Shown here piece after piece: positions 8,471 to 17,219 of a stretch of 64,000 bases of DNA. Within the stretch, counting starts at the first letter, position 1, and each line of letters opens with the position of its first letter. Origin of the DNA: Flavobacterium sp. GSB-24 (lineage in GTDB: Bacteria > Bacteroidota > Bacteroidia > Flavobacteriales > Flavobacteriaceae); assembly GCF_027924665.1 (NCBI RefSeq), contig NZ_AP027043.1:4588001-4652000 (forward strand). The letters run 5' to 3'. The position numbers and the translations under genes were made by a program. The notes beneath the pieces are model-generated. The model was given only the letters and a program-made list of their open reading frames with translations. It made no database searches and was not told the origin of the DNA.

Positions 8471-10738
8471 ATGAAAACAATATATAGAATTGCTAAAACA
8501 GAGCTCAACACTATGTTTTACTCACCTGTCGCATGGGTTGTTTTAGTAATATTTTCAATCCAGTCCAGCTGGAAATTTTTCAACTCTATTGAACGTTTTG
8601 AAAAAGCACAAAAAATTGGAGAGGGTCTTGGCAACTTAACTCAGATTACATTTTCGGGCTTCAATGGTTTATATACAGAAATGCAGAATTATTTATACTT
8701 GTATGTGCCGCTTTTAACAATGGGACTAGTAAGTCGCGAAATTAACAGCGGTTCGATCAAACTGTTACTTTCTTCGCCAATTAAAATTAAAGATATTGTA
8801 CTTGGTAAATATTTAGCTATAGCTGCTTACTGTCTTTTATTCATTGTGATATTAGGATTACAGGTTGGTATTGCGTACTTCTCTATTGAAAATTTAGATT
8901 TAAAATTTGCCGTATCAGGTCTTATTGGTTTGTATTTATTGGTTTGTACATATGCCGCAATCGGGCTTTTTATGTCTTGCCTCACTTCTTATCAGGTTGT
9001 GGCTGCGATCAGTACTTTGGTAGTTTTGGCAGGTTTAAATTTCATCGGCAAACTTTGGCAGGATGTTGAAGTTGTAAAAGACATCACCTATTTCCTTTCT
9101 ATCTCCGGCCGTGCAAATGAAATGCTGGAAGGTCTTATCATCAGTAAAGATGTAATCTACTTTGTTTTGGTAAGCAGTCTTTTTATCGTGTTGAGCATCT
9201 ATAAACTACAGACAGGAAGAGACGCACAAACAATCTCAAAAAGAGTTTTAAAATATACTTTACTAGTCACAATTGTTTTATCATTTGGCTATATTACTTC
9301 CAGAGCTTCTCTTACGCTGTATCAAGATATGACGCGTACAAAAGACAGAACATTAACAAAAACCAGTTTAGATATTGTCAAAAAAATAGACGGCCCTATA
9401 AAGTTAACCACTTATGTAAACTTACTAGACATCAACTATTATATGGCTATGCCTTACTCTCAAAATTCAGATATAGCAAGCTTTGAAAAATACACCCGTT
9501 TTATACCACAGATGGAAATGGAATATGTGTATTATTATGATACTTCAAACAATGAAGCTCTATATGCTCAAAACCCTGGATTAAACGACAAAGAGCTTGC
9601 GCAGAAAATGATCGAAACACAGGATTTAAAGCTAAAAAAACTTTATTCTCCAGAAGAGATTAAAAAGGTTGTAGATTTAAAACCTGAGCAGAACAGAGTT
9701 GTACGAACTGTGGAATATAACGGTAAGAAAACATTCTTAAGAATGTATGACGATATGTTTAAGGTTCCTATGGAAAAAGAAATCTCTGCCTCTTTAAAAC
9801 GTCTAGTTGTTCCTGCTCCTAAAATCGTTTTTGCAACCGGCAACATGGAAAGAAGCGTTGATAAAATTGGAGATAAAAATTACAAAACTGGTTTTAATGA
9901 AATCACTTTCAGATATTCACTTATCAATCAAGGATTTGATGTTTCTTCTGTAGATATTAATGCGCAGAATATTCCAGAACAAACCACAATTTTAATCATT
10001 GCCGATCCGAAAACGCAATTGAGCCAAGGTGCTGTAGACCGCATCAATAAATACATCGATCAGGGAAAAAATGTAATGCTTTTGGCTGAACCTGAAACAA
10101 ATTCTGCTTTGGCTGCTGTAACAGATAAGTTAGGTTTAAGTTTTACCAAACAAGCTCTAGTTCAAGAAAGTGAAACTAATTCGCCAGATTATTTAGTTAC
10201 TGAAGTTTCAAAAAATATTGATTCGACTGTAATCAAATTAACTAAAAACAAAGACAACAATCCAATTCCGTTTTTAGGAAGCAGTGGGATTAAAATGGTA
10301 AAAGACGTTGGTTTTAAAGTGACACCGCTTTTAAAAACCAACACACAGCCGGCTTGGGAAGCAAAGACTGGAATTACTTCAATTCCTGAAGATTTGAAAA
10401 AACAACCTGCTGTAACTGCTGTTCCGCTTGCTGTAGCTTTAACCAGAAATGTAAATGGTAAATCACAAAAAATAATTGTGGCAGGAGATGCCGATTTTAT
10501 GGGTAATGCCGAATTAAGCCGAGGCGGATCAGGAACATTTCAGTTTTTTACTGATATCTTCAGCTGGTTTACCAATTATGAATTTCCTATAGACACTACT
10601 CGACCTGAAAATATCGATAAAAAAATAACGGTAAATGCCAATCAGGTTTTCATGAGTAAAATTGTATTTATTGCACTGTTTCCTTTATTGATTATACTCA
10701 GTGCTGCTTTCATACTGATTAGAAGAAACAGAAGATAA
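8471..10738 (+). CDS. Fused ABC-2 permease (GldF-like) and GldG-like auxiliary protein
   Basis: The protein has 755 residues. Residues 1 to about 245 form a six-helix ABC-2 permease resembling GldF (YSPVAWVVLVIFSIQSSWKF, then helices such as YLAIAAYCLLFIVILGLQVG). After a further helix at about 262-280, residues of about 300-720 resemble GldG/ABC_transp_aux, a soluble domain outside the membrane. A final helix and a basic tail (ILIRRNRR) close the protein. In Flavobacterium gliding loci GldF and GldG are separate proteins, whereas here they form one chain. With the ATPase upstream it would make a complete ABC machine. The M16 peptidase begins 11 bp downstream, so the three genes look co-transcribed. 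The cargo and direction of transport are unknown. Confidence 0.87.
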   Translation: MKTIYRIAKTELNTMFYSPVAWVVLVIFSIQSSWKFFNSIERFEKAQKIGEGLGNLTQITFSGFNGLYTEMQNYLYLYVPLLTMGLVSREINSGSIKLLLSSPIKIKDIVLGKYLAIAAYCLLFIVILGLQVGIAYFSIENLDLKFAVSGLIGLYLLVCTYAAIGLFMSCLTSYQVVAAISTLVVLAGLNFIGKLWQDVEVVKDITYFLSISGRANEMLEGLIISKDVIYFVLVSSLFIVLSIYKLQTGRDAQTISKRVLKYTLLVTIVLSFGYITSRASLTLYQDMTRTKDRTLTKTSLDIVKKIDGPIKLTTYVNLLDINYYMAMPYSQNSDIASFEKYTRFIPQMEMEYVYYYDTSNNEALYAQNPGLNDKELAQKMIETQDLKLKKLYSPEEIKKVVDLKPEQNRVVRTVEYNGKKTFLRMYDDMFKVPMEKEISASLKRLVVPAPKIVFATGNMERSVDKIGDKNYKTGFNEITFRYSLINQGFDVSSVDINAQNIPEQTTILIIADPKTQLSQGAVDRINKYIDQGKNVMLLAEPETNSALAAVTDKLGLSFTKQALVQESETNSPDYLVTEVSKNIDSTVIKLTKNKDNNPIPFLGSSGIKMVKDVGFKVTPLLKTNTQPAWEAKTGITSIPEDLKKQPAVTAVPLAVALTRNVNGKSQKIIVAGDADFMGNAELSRGGSGTFQFFTDIFSWFTNYEFPIDTTRPENIDKKITVNANQVFMSKIVFIALFPLLIILSAAFILIRRNRR

Positions 10739-10749
10739 AAAATATCAAA

Positions 10750-13563
10750 ATGAACACTAAAAAAAATATCATCATTGGTATTCTCGCCTTGTCTTTTCAA
10801 GGCGCATTTTCCCAATTCAAAACCAACATTCCGCTGGATAAAAATGTGACAACCGGAAAATTAAAAAATGGGCTGACATATTATATTCTCCACAACGAAG
10901 AACCAAAAGACAGAGCCAGTTTTTACTTTGTTCAAAATGTAGGTGCCATTCTAGAAGACGACAATCAAAACGGATTGGCGCATTTTCTGGAACACATGGC
11001 ATTTAACGGAACAGAACATTTTAAAGGAAAAGGGATCATTAAAATGTTAGAGAAGAACGGAGTAAGTTTTGGTAAAGACATCAACGCTTATACTGCTCAG
11101 GATGAAACAGTGTATAATATCAGCACAGTTCCTGTCAGCAACGAAAAACTAATCGATTCTACACTTTGGGTGCTGCATGACTGGTCAGGATCGCTGTCTT
11201 TAACTGATGCCGAAATCGATGCTGAAAGAGGTGTAATCAGAGAAGAATGGAGAACCAGAAGAACAAGTGATTTTCGTTTAAAAATGCAGACAGATCCCGT
11301 TTTATACAAAGGTTCGCAATACAGTAAAAGAGATGTTATTGGCGATTTAAATATCATCAACAATTTCAAATATCCTGAACTGAGAAACTATTATAAAAAA
11401 TGGTACCGCCCAGATTTACAAGCTGTAATCATTGTTGGTGATATTGATGTAAAAGCAATGGAACAAAAAGTGAAGACATTTTTTTCAGGAATTCCACTGG
11501 CAAAAAAAGCAGTTCCCCGCCCCTACTTTAATATTCCAAAACACGATGAATTGTATTTTGGCACGGCGTCAGACAAAGAAGCATCTTCTTCTTCCATTAC
11601 ACTTCAATATGTCTTAGACGAGCCTTTATTAAAAGACAGCATCGTTACGCGTAAAAACGTAATGAACTCATTTTATACCAGCATTTTAAATAATCGTTTC
11701 AAAGAATTGCTTTTAAAAAATCAAAGTGGTGCTTTAAACTTAAAAACCTATTTTGAACCTATTTCAAGATTAAATACATCGTTTAATATTTCGGCTTTAG
11801 CCAAAAAAGGAAAAATAATCCAGGCATTTGAAGAAGCTTATACAGAGACAGAGCGCCTAAAGCGTTTTGGTGTTTCTCAAATAGAATTAGATCGAACTAA
11901 AAAGATTTTCATAAGCTCTTATGATGATTTTATAAACAATAAAGATAAAGTTGACAACGACAGCTGGGCAGATAAACTGACCAATTATTTCTTAAAAGCT
12001 AAGCCATTCCTTTCCCCTGAAGATGATTATAAATTAATTGTTGGGATTATAAAAAGTATCTCTTTAGAGGAATTGAATGCTTATGCGAAAACCATTCAAA
12101 AACCAACAAACCAAGTGGTTTTAGTTACTGGTTCAGATCAGGATAAAAATGATTTCCCAACAAAAGAAGCTGTTGTAAGCGTAATGAAAAAAGTCGAAAA
12201 CATGACTTTGGAACCTTACACTAAAAAAGAAAACAACGCGCCGTTAATTGATAAGGAACTAAAACCTGCTGCAATTAAAAAAACATTTGAAATAGCTGGA
12301 GTTAAGGACGCAAAAGGTTATATTTTAGAAAATGAAGCTAAAATAATTGTACTTCCAACAAACTATTCACAAGATCAGATTATTTTCTCGGCATTTTCAA
12401 AAGGAGGTAAATCTTTAATTAAGACAGAAGATCTCGCTTCTGCTGAAATTGCAACAACAATTGCAAGATCTTCAGGTCTGGGTAATTTTGATAATATTGG
12501 TCTAAAAGAAAAACTGACCGGAAAAGTTGCGCAGGCCGCACCGTTTATTGGTCAAAATACACAGGGATTCCAAGGAAGTTCAAATAAAGCCGATTTCGAA
12601 ACTATGCTGCAAATGGTTTATCTTTCTTTTGAGTCGCCGCGTTTTGATCCAAATATTTTCAATATCCTAAAAGACCAATATAAAAACCGACTGGAAACTA
12701 TTAAAAAAGATAATGAAAGTGTCTTTAAAGATTCTATTGATTTAGCAAATTCAAATCATAATGCCCGTACTTTTATTTTCAATGAAAAATTTCTTGAATC
12801 TATTGATCTGAAAAAAGCCGAAAACATTTACCGTGACAGAATTAAAAATGCCGGTGATTTTACTTTTATTTTTGTTGGAAACATTCCAGATTCCGCATTA
12901 GGATTAATTCAGAAATACATCGGAAATATCAACTCCAATCCAGCCTTAAAGGAAAATTATGTGGACCATAATATTGAGCCTAAAAAAGGAAAGACCCAAG
13001 TTCATTTCAAACGTCCTATGGAAGTTGCAAAAGCAACCGTTTATTTAAACTTAACCGGAAAAACAGAATACAGTAAAGAAAATGCCTTGACAATGTATAT
13101 CATCGGAGAACTGTTATCAAAACGATTCTTGCAGACCATTCGTGAAGAAGAAGGCGGCAGTTACGGTGTAAACGTTGGAGGAAATCTGGAATTGATTCCT
13201 AAACCAACTTTCAGTCTGGCTCTCACTTTTGACTGTAATCCTGACAAACAGGAAAAATTAATGCAGATTGTCTGGAAAGAAATAAACGACTTAAAATCAA
13301 ATCCAGTCAATGCAAATGATTTGGAAGGTATTAAAAAAGCTTTGTTAAAAAACCGAGAAGAATCGCTTAAAACCAATTCTTTCTGGAATACAACAATTTA
13401 TAACAGCACATTAAATCAGATTCCGTTTTCGACGGATGAGGAATATAAAAATTTAATTTCTAAAATTAATCAAAAAACTATTCAGCAGTTTAGTAAGCAC
13501 GTTTTGGATAGTTCTAGCAGTGTCGAAGTTATTATGAGCCCTGAAATCGAATCAGGAAAGTAA
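10750..13563 (+). CDS. Secreted M16 (insulinase-family) zinc metallopeptidase
   Basis: This 937-residue protein has a signal peptide (MNTKKNIIIGILALSFQGAFS) and the inverted zinc motif HxxEH as HFLEH at residues 78-82. The third ligand is Glu159, 77 residues after His82, which is the spacing seen in pitrilysin. The length fits a two-lobed M16 peptidase with an active N-terminal half and an inactive C-terminal half (RTIREEEGGSYGVNVGG is the usual R/Y-containing segment of the latter). Such enzymes cut short peptides inside a closed chamber. As the last gene of the SusC/SusD-ABC series it may degrade peptides arriving in the periplasm. Confidence 0.93.
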   Translation: MNTKKNIIIGILALSFQGAFSQFKTNIPLDKNVTTGKLKNGLTYYILHNEEPKDRASFYFVQNVGAILEDDNQNGLAHFLEHMAFNGTEHFKGKGIIKMLEKNGVSFGKDINAYTAQDETVYNISTVPVSNEKLIDSTLWVLHDWSGSLSLTDAEIDAERGVIREEWRTRRTSDFRLKMQTDPVLYKGSQYSKRDVIGDLNIINNFKYPELRNYYKKWYRPDLQAVIIVGDIDVKAMEQKVKTFFSGIPLAKKAVPRPYFNIPKHDELYFGTASDKEASSSSITLQYVLDEPLLKDSIVTRKNVMNSFYTSILNNRFKELLLKNQSGALNLKTYFEPISRLNTSFNISALAKKGKIIQAFEEAYTETERLKRFGVSQIELDRTKKIFISSYDDFINNKDKVDNDSWADKLTNYFLKAKPFLSPEDDYKLIVGIIKSISLEELNAYAKTIQKPTNQVVLVTGSDQDKNDFPTKEAVVSVMKKVENMTLEPYTKKENNAPLIDKELKPAAIKKTFEIAGVKDAKGYILENEAKIIVLPTNYSQDQIIFSAFSKGGKSLIKTEDLASAEIATTIARSSGLGNFDNIGLKEKLTGKVAQAAPFIGQNTQGFQGSSNKADFETMLQMVYLSFESPRFDPNIFNILKDQYKNRLETIKKDNESVFKDSIDLANSNHNARTFIFNEKFLESIDLKKAENIYRDRIKNAGDFTFIFVGNIPDSALGLIQKYIGNINSNPALKENYVDHNIEPKKGKTQVHFKRPMEVAKATVYLNLTGKTEYSKENALTMYIIGELLSKRFLQTIREEEGGSYGVNVGGNLELIPKPTFSLALTFDCNPDKQEKLMQIVWKEINDLKSNPVNANDLEGIKKALLKNREESLKTNSFWNTTIYNSTLNQIPFSTDEEYKNLISKINQKTIQQFSKHVLDSSSSVEVIMSPEIESGK

Positions 13564-13600
13564 AACTTTAGGATACATTTTTATTTTATTAGTCATTAAA

Positions 13601-13627
13601 GGTTGTCCTCTCTGGGCAGCCTTTTTT
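13601..13627 (+). terminator. Rho-independent terminator after the M16 gene
   Basis: GGTTGTCC (13601-13608) pairs with GGGCAGCC (13614-13621) around the loop TCTCT, allowing G-T pairs, and six T follow. This is a standard terminator for the rightward operon. Confidence 0.85.
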
Positions 13628-13642
13628 GTTCGGTCATTCATT

Positions 13643-13678
13643 AAAAAAGGGCGTTTGAAGAAAATCAACCGCCCTTTT
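13643..13678 (-). terminator. Terminator for the phosphatase gene (usable both ways)
   Basis: GGGCGTTTGA (13649-13658) pairs with TCAACCGCCC (13665-13674), with one mismatch and a six-base loop. A-tracts on the left give the U-run for leftward transcripts, and TTTT lies on the right. It separates the two convergent operons. Confidence 0.8.
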
Positions 13679-13697
13679 ATATCTCAATAAAAAAATC

Positions 13698-15515
13698 TTA
13701 TTTAGCAGAAAGTAATTCCATTATCTTATGATAAATCGATGTGTTTTGATAAACTCCCATAAATTTATCTGCTCCTGGTCCATAAGCAAAAACTGGAACT
13801 GGAACTGCGGTATGATCATTTGTGCTGAAACTTCCGTGAACGTAACCTTTCTCGATACTTCCATCAATCAATGATAATCCACCTGTCTCGTGATCTGCGG
13901 TTACGACTAATAAAGTTTCTGGATTTTTATCTACAAATTCCATTGCTTGTCCAACTAATTTATCAAAATCCAGCATTTCACGAACAACATATTCAACATT
14001 ATTTTGGTGCCCGCCGTAATCAATCTGCGCACCTTCTGCCATGATAAAAAATGGATTTTTAGTTTTTGAAAAAGTGCTTGTTGCTTTCGCTAAAGATTTA
14101 GTTAGAAAATCTCCTCTCCCATTTTTCATAGAAACAACAGCTTTATCTTCTAAAACTACAAATCGATTGTTTTTGATGGTATCTAAACTGGCAAAACTAT
14201 CTGAAAATGTATATCCTTTTTCGATTAAAACTTTAGACAAATCTTTACCGTCTTTTCTGGATTTAAATTCATTTTGACCTCCGCCAATTAAAATATCAGA
14301 AGGATTTGCCAGGAAATCATTTGCGATTGGTTCGCTCAAACTTCTTTCCGGCTGATGTGCATAAAAAGCCGCCGGCGTAGCATCTGTAATATTTCCTGCT
14401 GAAATAATTGCCGTTTTATAGTTTTTCTTAATCAATTGCTGTGTAATCAATTCCAACGGTTTTCCTTGTTCGTCAACACTAATAAAACGATTATTGGTTT
14501 TATGTCCAGTTGCCATTGCAGTTGCTCCAGCAGCAGAATCTGTAATGTAACTATCTGAAGCTTTGGTGATAGAAAATCCTTGAGTTGGAATGTTAAACAA
14601 ACTCAATTGTCCTTTGTTTGCGGTGTAACTAGAATATATTTGAGTTAATCCCATTCCGTCGCCAATTAAAAGAATAACGTTTTTAGGACGTTTACTTTTA
14701 AATGCATTTTTAGGAACGTAAGCTTGATGAAATTCTGTGTTTTGGTAAAATGTCGTTTTAATGCTATTAATGAACTGCGTCAGCTCAGTAACTTTATCTG
14801 TTCCGATAAAATCAACTTTTAAATTCATCAAAGTCATATAAGTATTTACGTTGTCCTGCGTTGCCCAGAATCTTACTTTTTTATTTTGATCGTGAACTTT
14901 CTTGATAATAGCTTGAATTTTTTCAGAATCTGCCTGCGTTAGAACTCCTTTTCCGTTCCAAACGGTGATTTCTTTTAAATCTTCGCTGATCATTTCTACA
15001 CGCGCTAATTGATCTGGCGTGTAATTTTCGTTTAATCTTCCGTCAAAATAAATAAAATCTGGATATTCATTCCATTTTGAAGGTAAAGGTCTATTGCCAG
15101 AAATGACCACTTTTATATTTTTATTCGAAATAATATCTGGAAAAGTCTTTAACTGCTGTGCAATAACTTTCAAAGTCGAATCGGCATCAGACTTAATATC
15201 AATCATTAAAATTAAAGGTTTGCCGCTTGGGTACGCTTTTCCTTCTAAAGTTTTTAATTTAGAAGAAAGCGGTTCCAAATACATGCTTTTAAGCGTGTTG
15301 TGAGCGACAATTTCTTTTGAAGTGTGGGCTACAAACAATTCGTTATTCACCAAAAAAACATCGGCTTCAATAACACCGGTTTCATTAGAATAAGCGCCAT
15401 AAAATGGTAATTTACTCTCGTAATCATTATGAGAATGAATATTAGAAGAACTGTATTCCTGCGCCTGTGCGAAAAGGAAAAACTGAAGGCAAAAAAGGGT
15501 GATTATTTTTTTCAT
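13698..15515 (-). CDS. Secreted phosphodiesterase-alkaline phosphatase fusion
   Basis: The start chosen is the ATG at 15515, which gives a clean signal peptide (MKKIITLFCLQFFLFAQAQ). An upstream in-frame ATG at 15536 only adds seven residues. The mature protein has two parts. Residues of about 25-250 resemble PI-PLC/glycerophosphodiesterase proteins (NIHSHNDYE, GVIEADVFLVNNELFVAH). Residues of about 270-605 are an alkaline phosphatase with all expected sites: LIGDGMG, the catalytic serine in DSAAGATAMATG, DYGGHQNN, TADHETGG and a late HGSF...DHT. One chain could cut a phosphodiester and then release phosphate from the monoester. It lies 128 bp after a SusD gene, beyond a hairpin. Confidence 0.9.
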   Translation of the reverse strand: MKKIITLFCLQFFLFAQAQEYSSSNIHSHNDYESKLPFYGAYSNETGVIEADVFLVNNELFVAHTSKEIVAHNTLKSMYLEPLSSKLKTLEGKAYPSGKPLILMIDIKSDADSTLKVIAQQLKTFPDIISNKNIKVVISGNRPLPSKWNEYPDFIYFDGRLNENYTPDQLARVEMISEDLKEITVWNGKGVLTQADSEKIQAIIKKVHDQNKKVRFWATQDNVNTYMTLMNLKVDFIGTDKVTELTQFINSIKTTFYQNTEFHQAYVPKNAFKSKRPKNVILLIGDGMGLTQIYSSYTANKGQLSLFNIPTQGFSITKASDSYITDSAAGATAMATGHKTNNRFISVDEQGKPLELITQQLIKKNYKTAIISAGNITDATPAAFYAHQPERSLSEPIANDFLANPSDILIGGGQNEFKSRKDGKDLSKVLIEKGYTFSDSFASLDTIKNNRFVVLEDKAVVSMKNGRGDFLTKSLAKATSTFSKTKNPFFIMAEGAQIDYGGHQNNVEYVVREMLDFDKLVGQAMEFVDKNPETLLVVTADHETGGLSLIDGSIEKGYVHGSFSTNDHTAVPVPVFAYGPGADKFMGVYQNTSIYHKIMELLSAK

Positions 15516-15590
15516 CGAAAATAAATTAAATAACAAAAAGTTGTAGGTTACTTTTTGAATTGTATGAAAATAAAAAATGGTTTTATTAAT

Positions 15591-15636
15591 TTTTTACGGC
15601 CGCAGCCTCCCGACAAAAAAAACTGCAGCGTAAAAA
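15591..15636 (-). terminator. Long hairpin between susD and the phosphatase gene
   Basis: On the minus strand TTTTTACG and CTGCAG pair with CTGCGG and CGTAAAAA, giving 14 bp with a single bulged C around a 17-base loop. It comes directly after the SusD stop codon and could terminate or weaken transcription into the phosphatase gene. Confidence 0.6.
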
Positions 15637-15664
15637 AACTAAAAAAACACAATGAAATTATTGA

Positions 15665-17200
15665 TTACCAGCCTTGGTTTTGAGTCAAAGCTCCTTTGCT
15701 TACTGCGATTTCATCTGGCGGTATTGGCCAAACATGGTGTATAGCTGGATTAAAATTACGAGCTGGATAAATTACACTTCCATCATAATGGTGCAATGGT
15801 TTGGCATATGTTTCTTTTGCATCTCCCCAACGCACTAAATCAAAGTGACGGTCTGTCCACTCACCTGCTAACTCGCAGCGTCTTTCTCTTTTTAAATCAA
15901 TTAAAGTAGCTCCAGAAAGATCTGTAAGACCTGCGCGGTGGCGAATCATATTGATTTCTGTATCTGCATTCTGCCCTTTCATTAATTTCGCTTCCGCTAA
16001 CATCAAAATTACGTCTGCATAACGTAAAAGAGGTACGTTTAAAGCTGTCGAAGGTTTGTCCCCGTTTGCATTTACGTAACGAATATCAACTCCGCCAGAT
16101 GTTGTTTTTGGATAACTAAATGGCTCCATGTATTTTTTAAACTGATAACCGGTTCTGTTACTTGAACTTACTACGTGATTTCCTTCATTAAAAGTTACCA
16201 ATTCTCCAAAATACATGAATTTATCTCCTTTTTGTAAAATCGTAGCACTGCGTCTTTTATCGTTTGGAACATAAGTATCAAACAATTCTTTTGTTGGATA
16301 GAAATTTCCCCATCCGTTGTAAACTCCCCATCCTTTATCTTCTAAACAAACTCCAGGAAAAATAGATCCTAAAGAAGTATTTTCTGCACTTGAAGTAACA
16401 GACCAAATATATTCTGATGACCAGTTATTGCTAATTTTAAATACATCCTCAAAATTGTCTAATAATTTGTGTTTTCCGCTTGCCACAATCATGTTGGCAT
16501 ATTTTATAGCGTTGTCCCAATCTTTTGCATACAAATACGTACGAACTAAATAAGCCCATGCAGCAGTTTTGTGAGCGCGTCCGTAATTGTCTGGTGTAAG
16601 CTGGTCAAAGTAAGGTAATAAATCGGCCGCTTTAATTAAATCTGCAGCAATGTAAGCGTAGTTTTCTGCAACATTTTTAGCACGAGGCACATACACATTT
16701 GTTGGGTTTTCTCTGTCCTGAATTGGAATTCCTGCACGATCGTCTCCATAATGGTATGCTAATTCTAAATGCATTACGGCATGATTAAAATAAGCTTCTC
16801 CCAGCATTCCGTTTCTTGTACTTTCATCCAAAGGAATATTTGGCACATTACGAATTACATCGTTACAGCGTTTCATAATTTCATAGTGAATTCTCCAAAT
16901 ATCTTTTGTATCCGATTCTGCTCCGTCAACAATAAAATTTTTGATACGCTCTGCGTTTTGTCTTGGTTTTGTTCCGATATCATCACTTGCATTATTCAGC
17001 CAGAAAAAACCACGGCCATACATATTATCATCAGAATATAAAGCATATATTGCGTTTACTCCTGCTTTTGCATCTGCTGGAGTTTTCCAGAAATTTCCGC
17101 TTGAAGGAGCTCCCTGTGGTACAACATCAAGTTCACTTTCACAAGCCGAAGTGCCCATTAAAAGCACAAAACTCAATAATAAAAGACTTATTTTTTTCAT
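15665..17200 (-). CDS. RagB/SusD-family surface lipoprotein
   Basis: This 511-residue protein has a lipoprotein signal peptide ending GTSAC (lipidated Cys20) followed by ESELD. The body carries typical SusD segments: AYFNHAVMHLELAYHYGD in the TPR-like half, RYADVILMLAEAKLMKGQ, and ELAGEWTDRHFDLVRWGD near the end. It would form the lid of the SusC barrel encoded 19 bp upstream. The substrate is unknown, but the gene order leading to a phosphodiesterase-phosphatase suggests a phosphate-bearing nutrient. It is unlike the SusD at 6.1 kb beyond family features, so the two loci are not a recent duplication. Confidence 0.94.
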   Translation of the reverse strand: MKKISLLLLSFVLLMGTSACESELDVVPQGAPSSGNFWKTPADAKAGVNAIYALYSDDNMYGRGFFWLNNASDDIGTKPRQNAERIKNFIVDGAESDTKDIWRIHYEIMKRCNDVIRNVPNIPLDESTRNGMLGEAYFNHAVMHLELAYHYGDDRAGIPIQDRENPTNVYVPRAKNVAENYAYIAADLIKAADLLPYFDQLTPDNYGRAHKTAAWAYLVRTYLYAKDWDNAIKYANMIVASGKHKLLDNFEDVFKISNNWSSEYIWSVTSSAENTSLGSIFPGVCLEDKGWGVYNGWGNFYPTKELFDTYVPNDKRRSATILQKGDKFMYFGELVTFNEGNHVVSSSNRTGYQFKKYMEPFSYPKTTSGGVDIRYVNANGDKPSTALNVPLLRYADVILMLAEAKLMKGQNADTEINMIRHRAGLTDLSGATLIDLKRERRCELAGEWTDRHFDLVRWGDAKETYAKPLHHYDGSVIYPARNFNPAIHHVWPIPPDEIAVSKGALTQNQGW

Positions 17201-17219
17201 TTTAATTGTTTTTTATTTT

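Noticed and set aside
7512..10738. Calling the ABC genes gldA and gldF/gldG
   Set aside because: They resemble these families, but the fused form and the SusC/SusD-peptidase context argue for a paralogue with another role, so no symbols were given.
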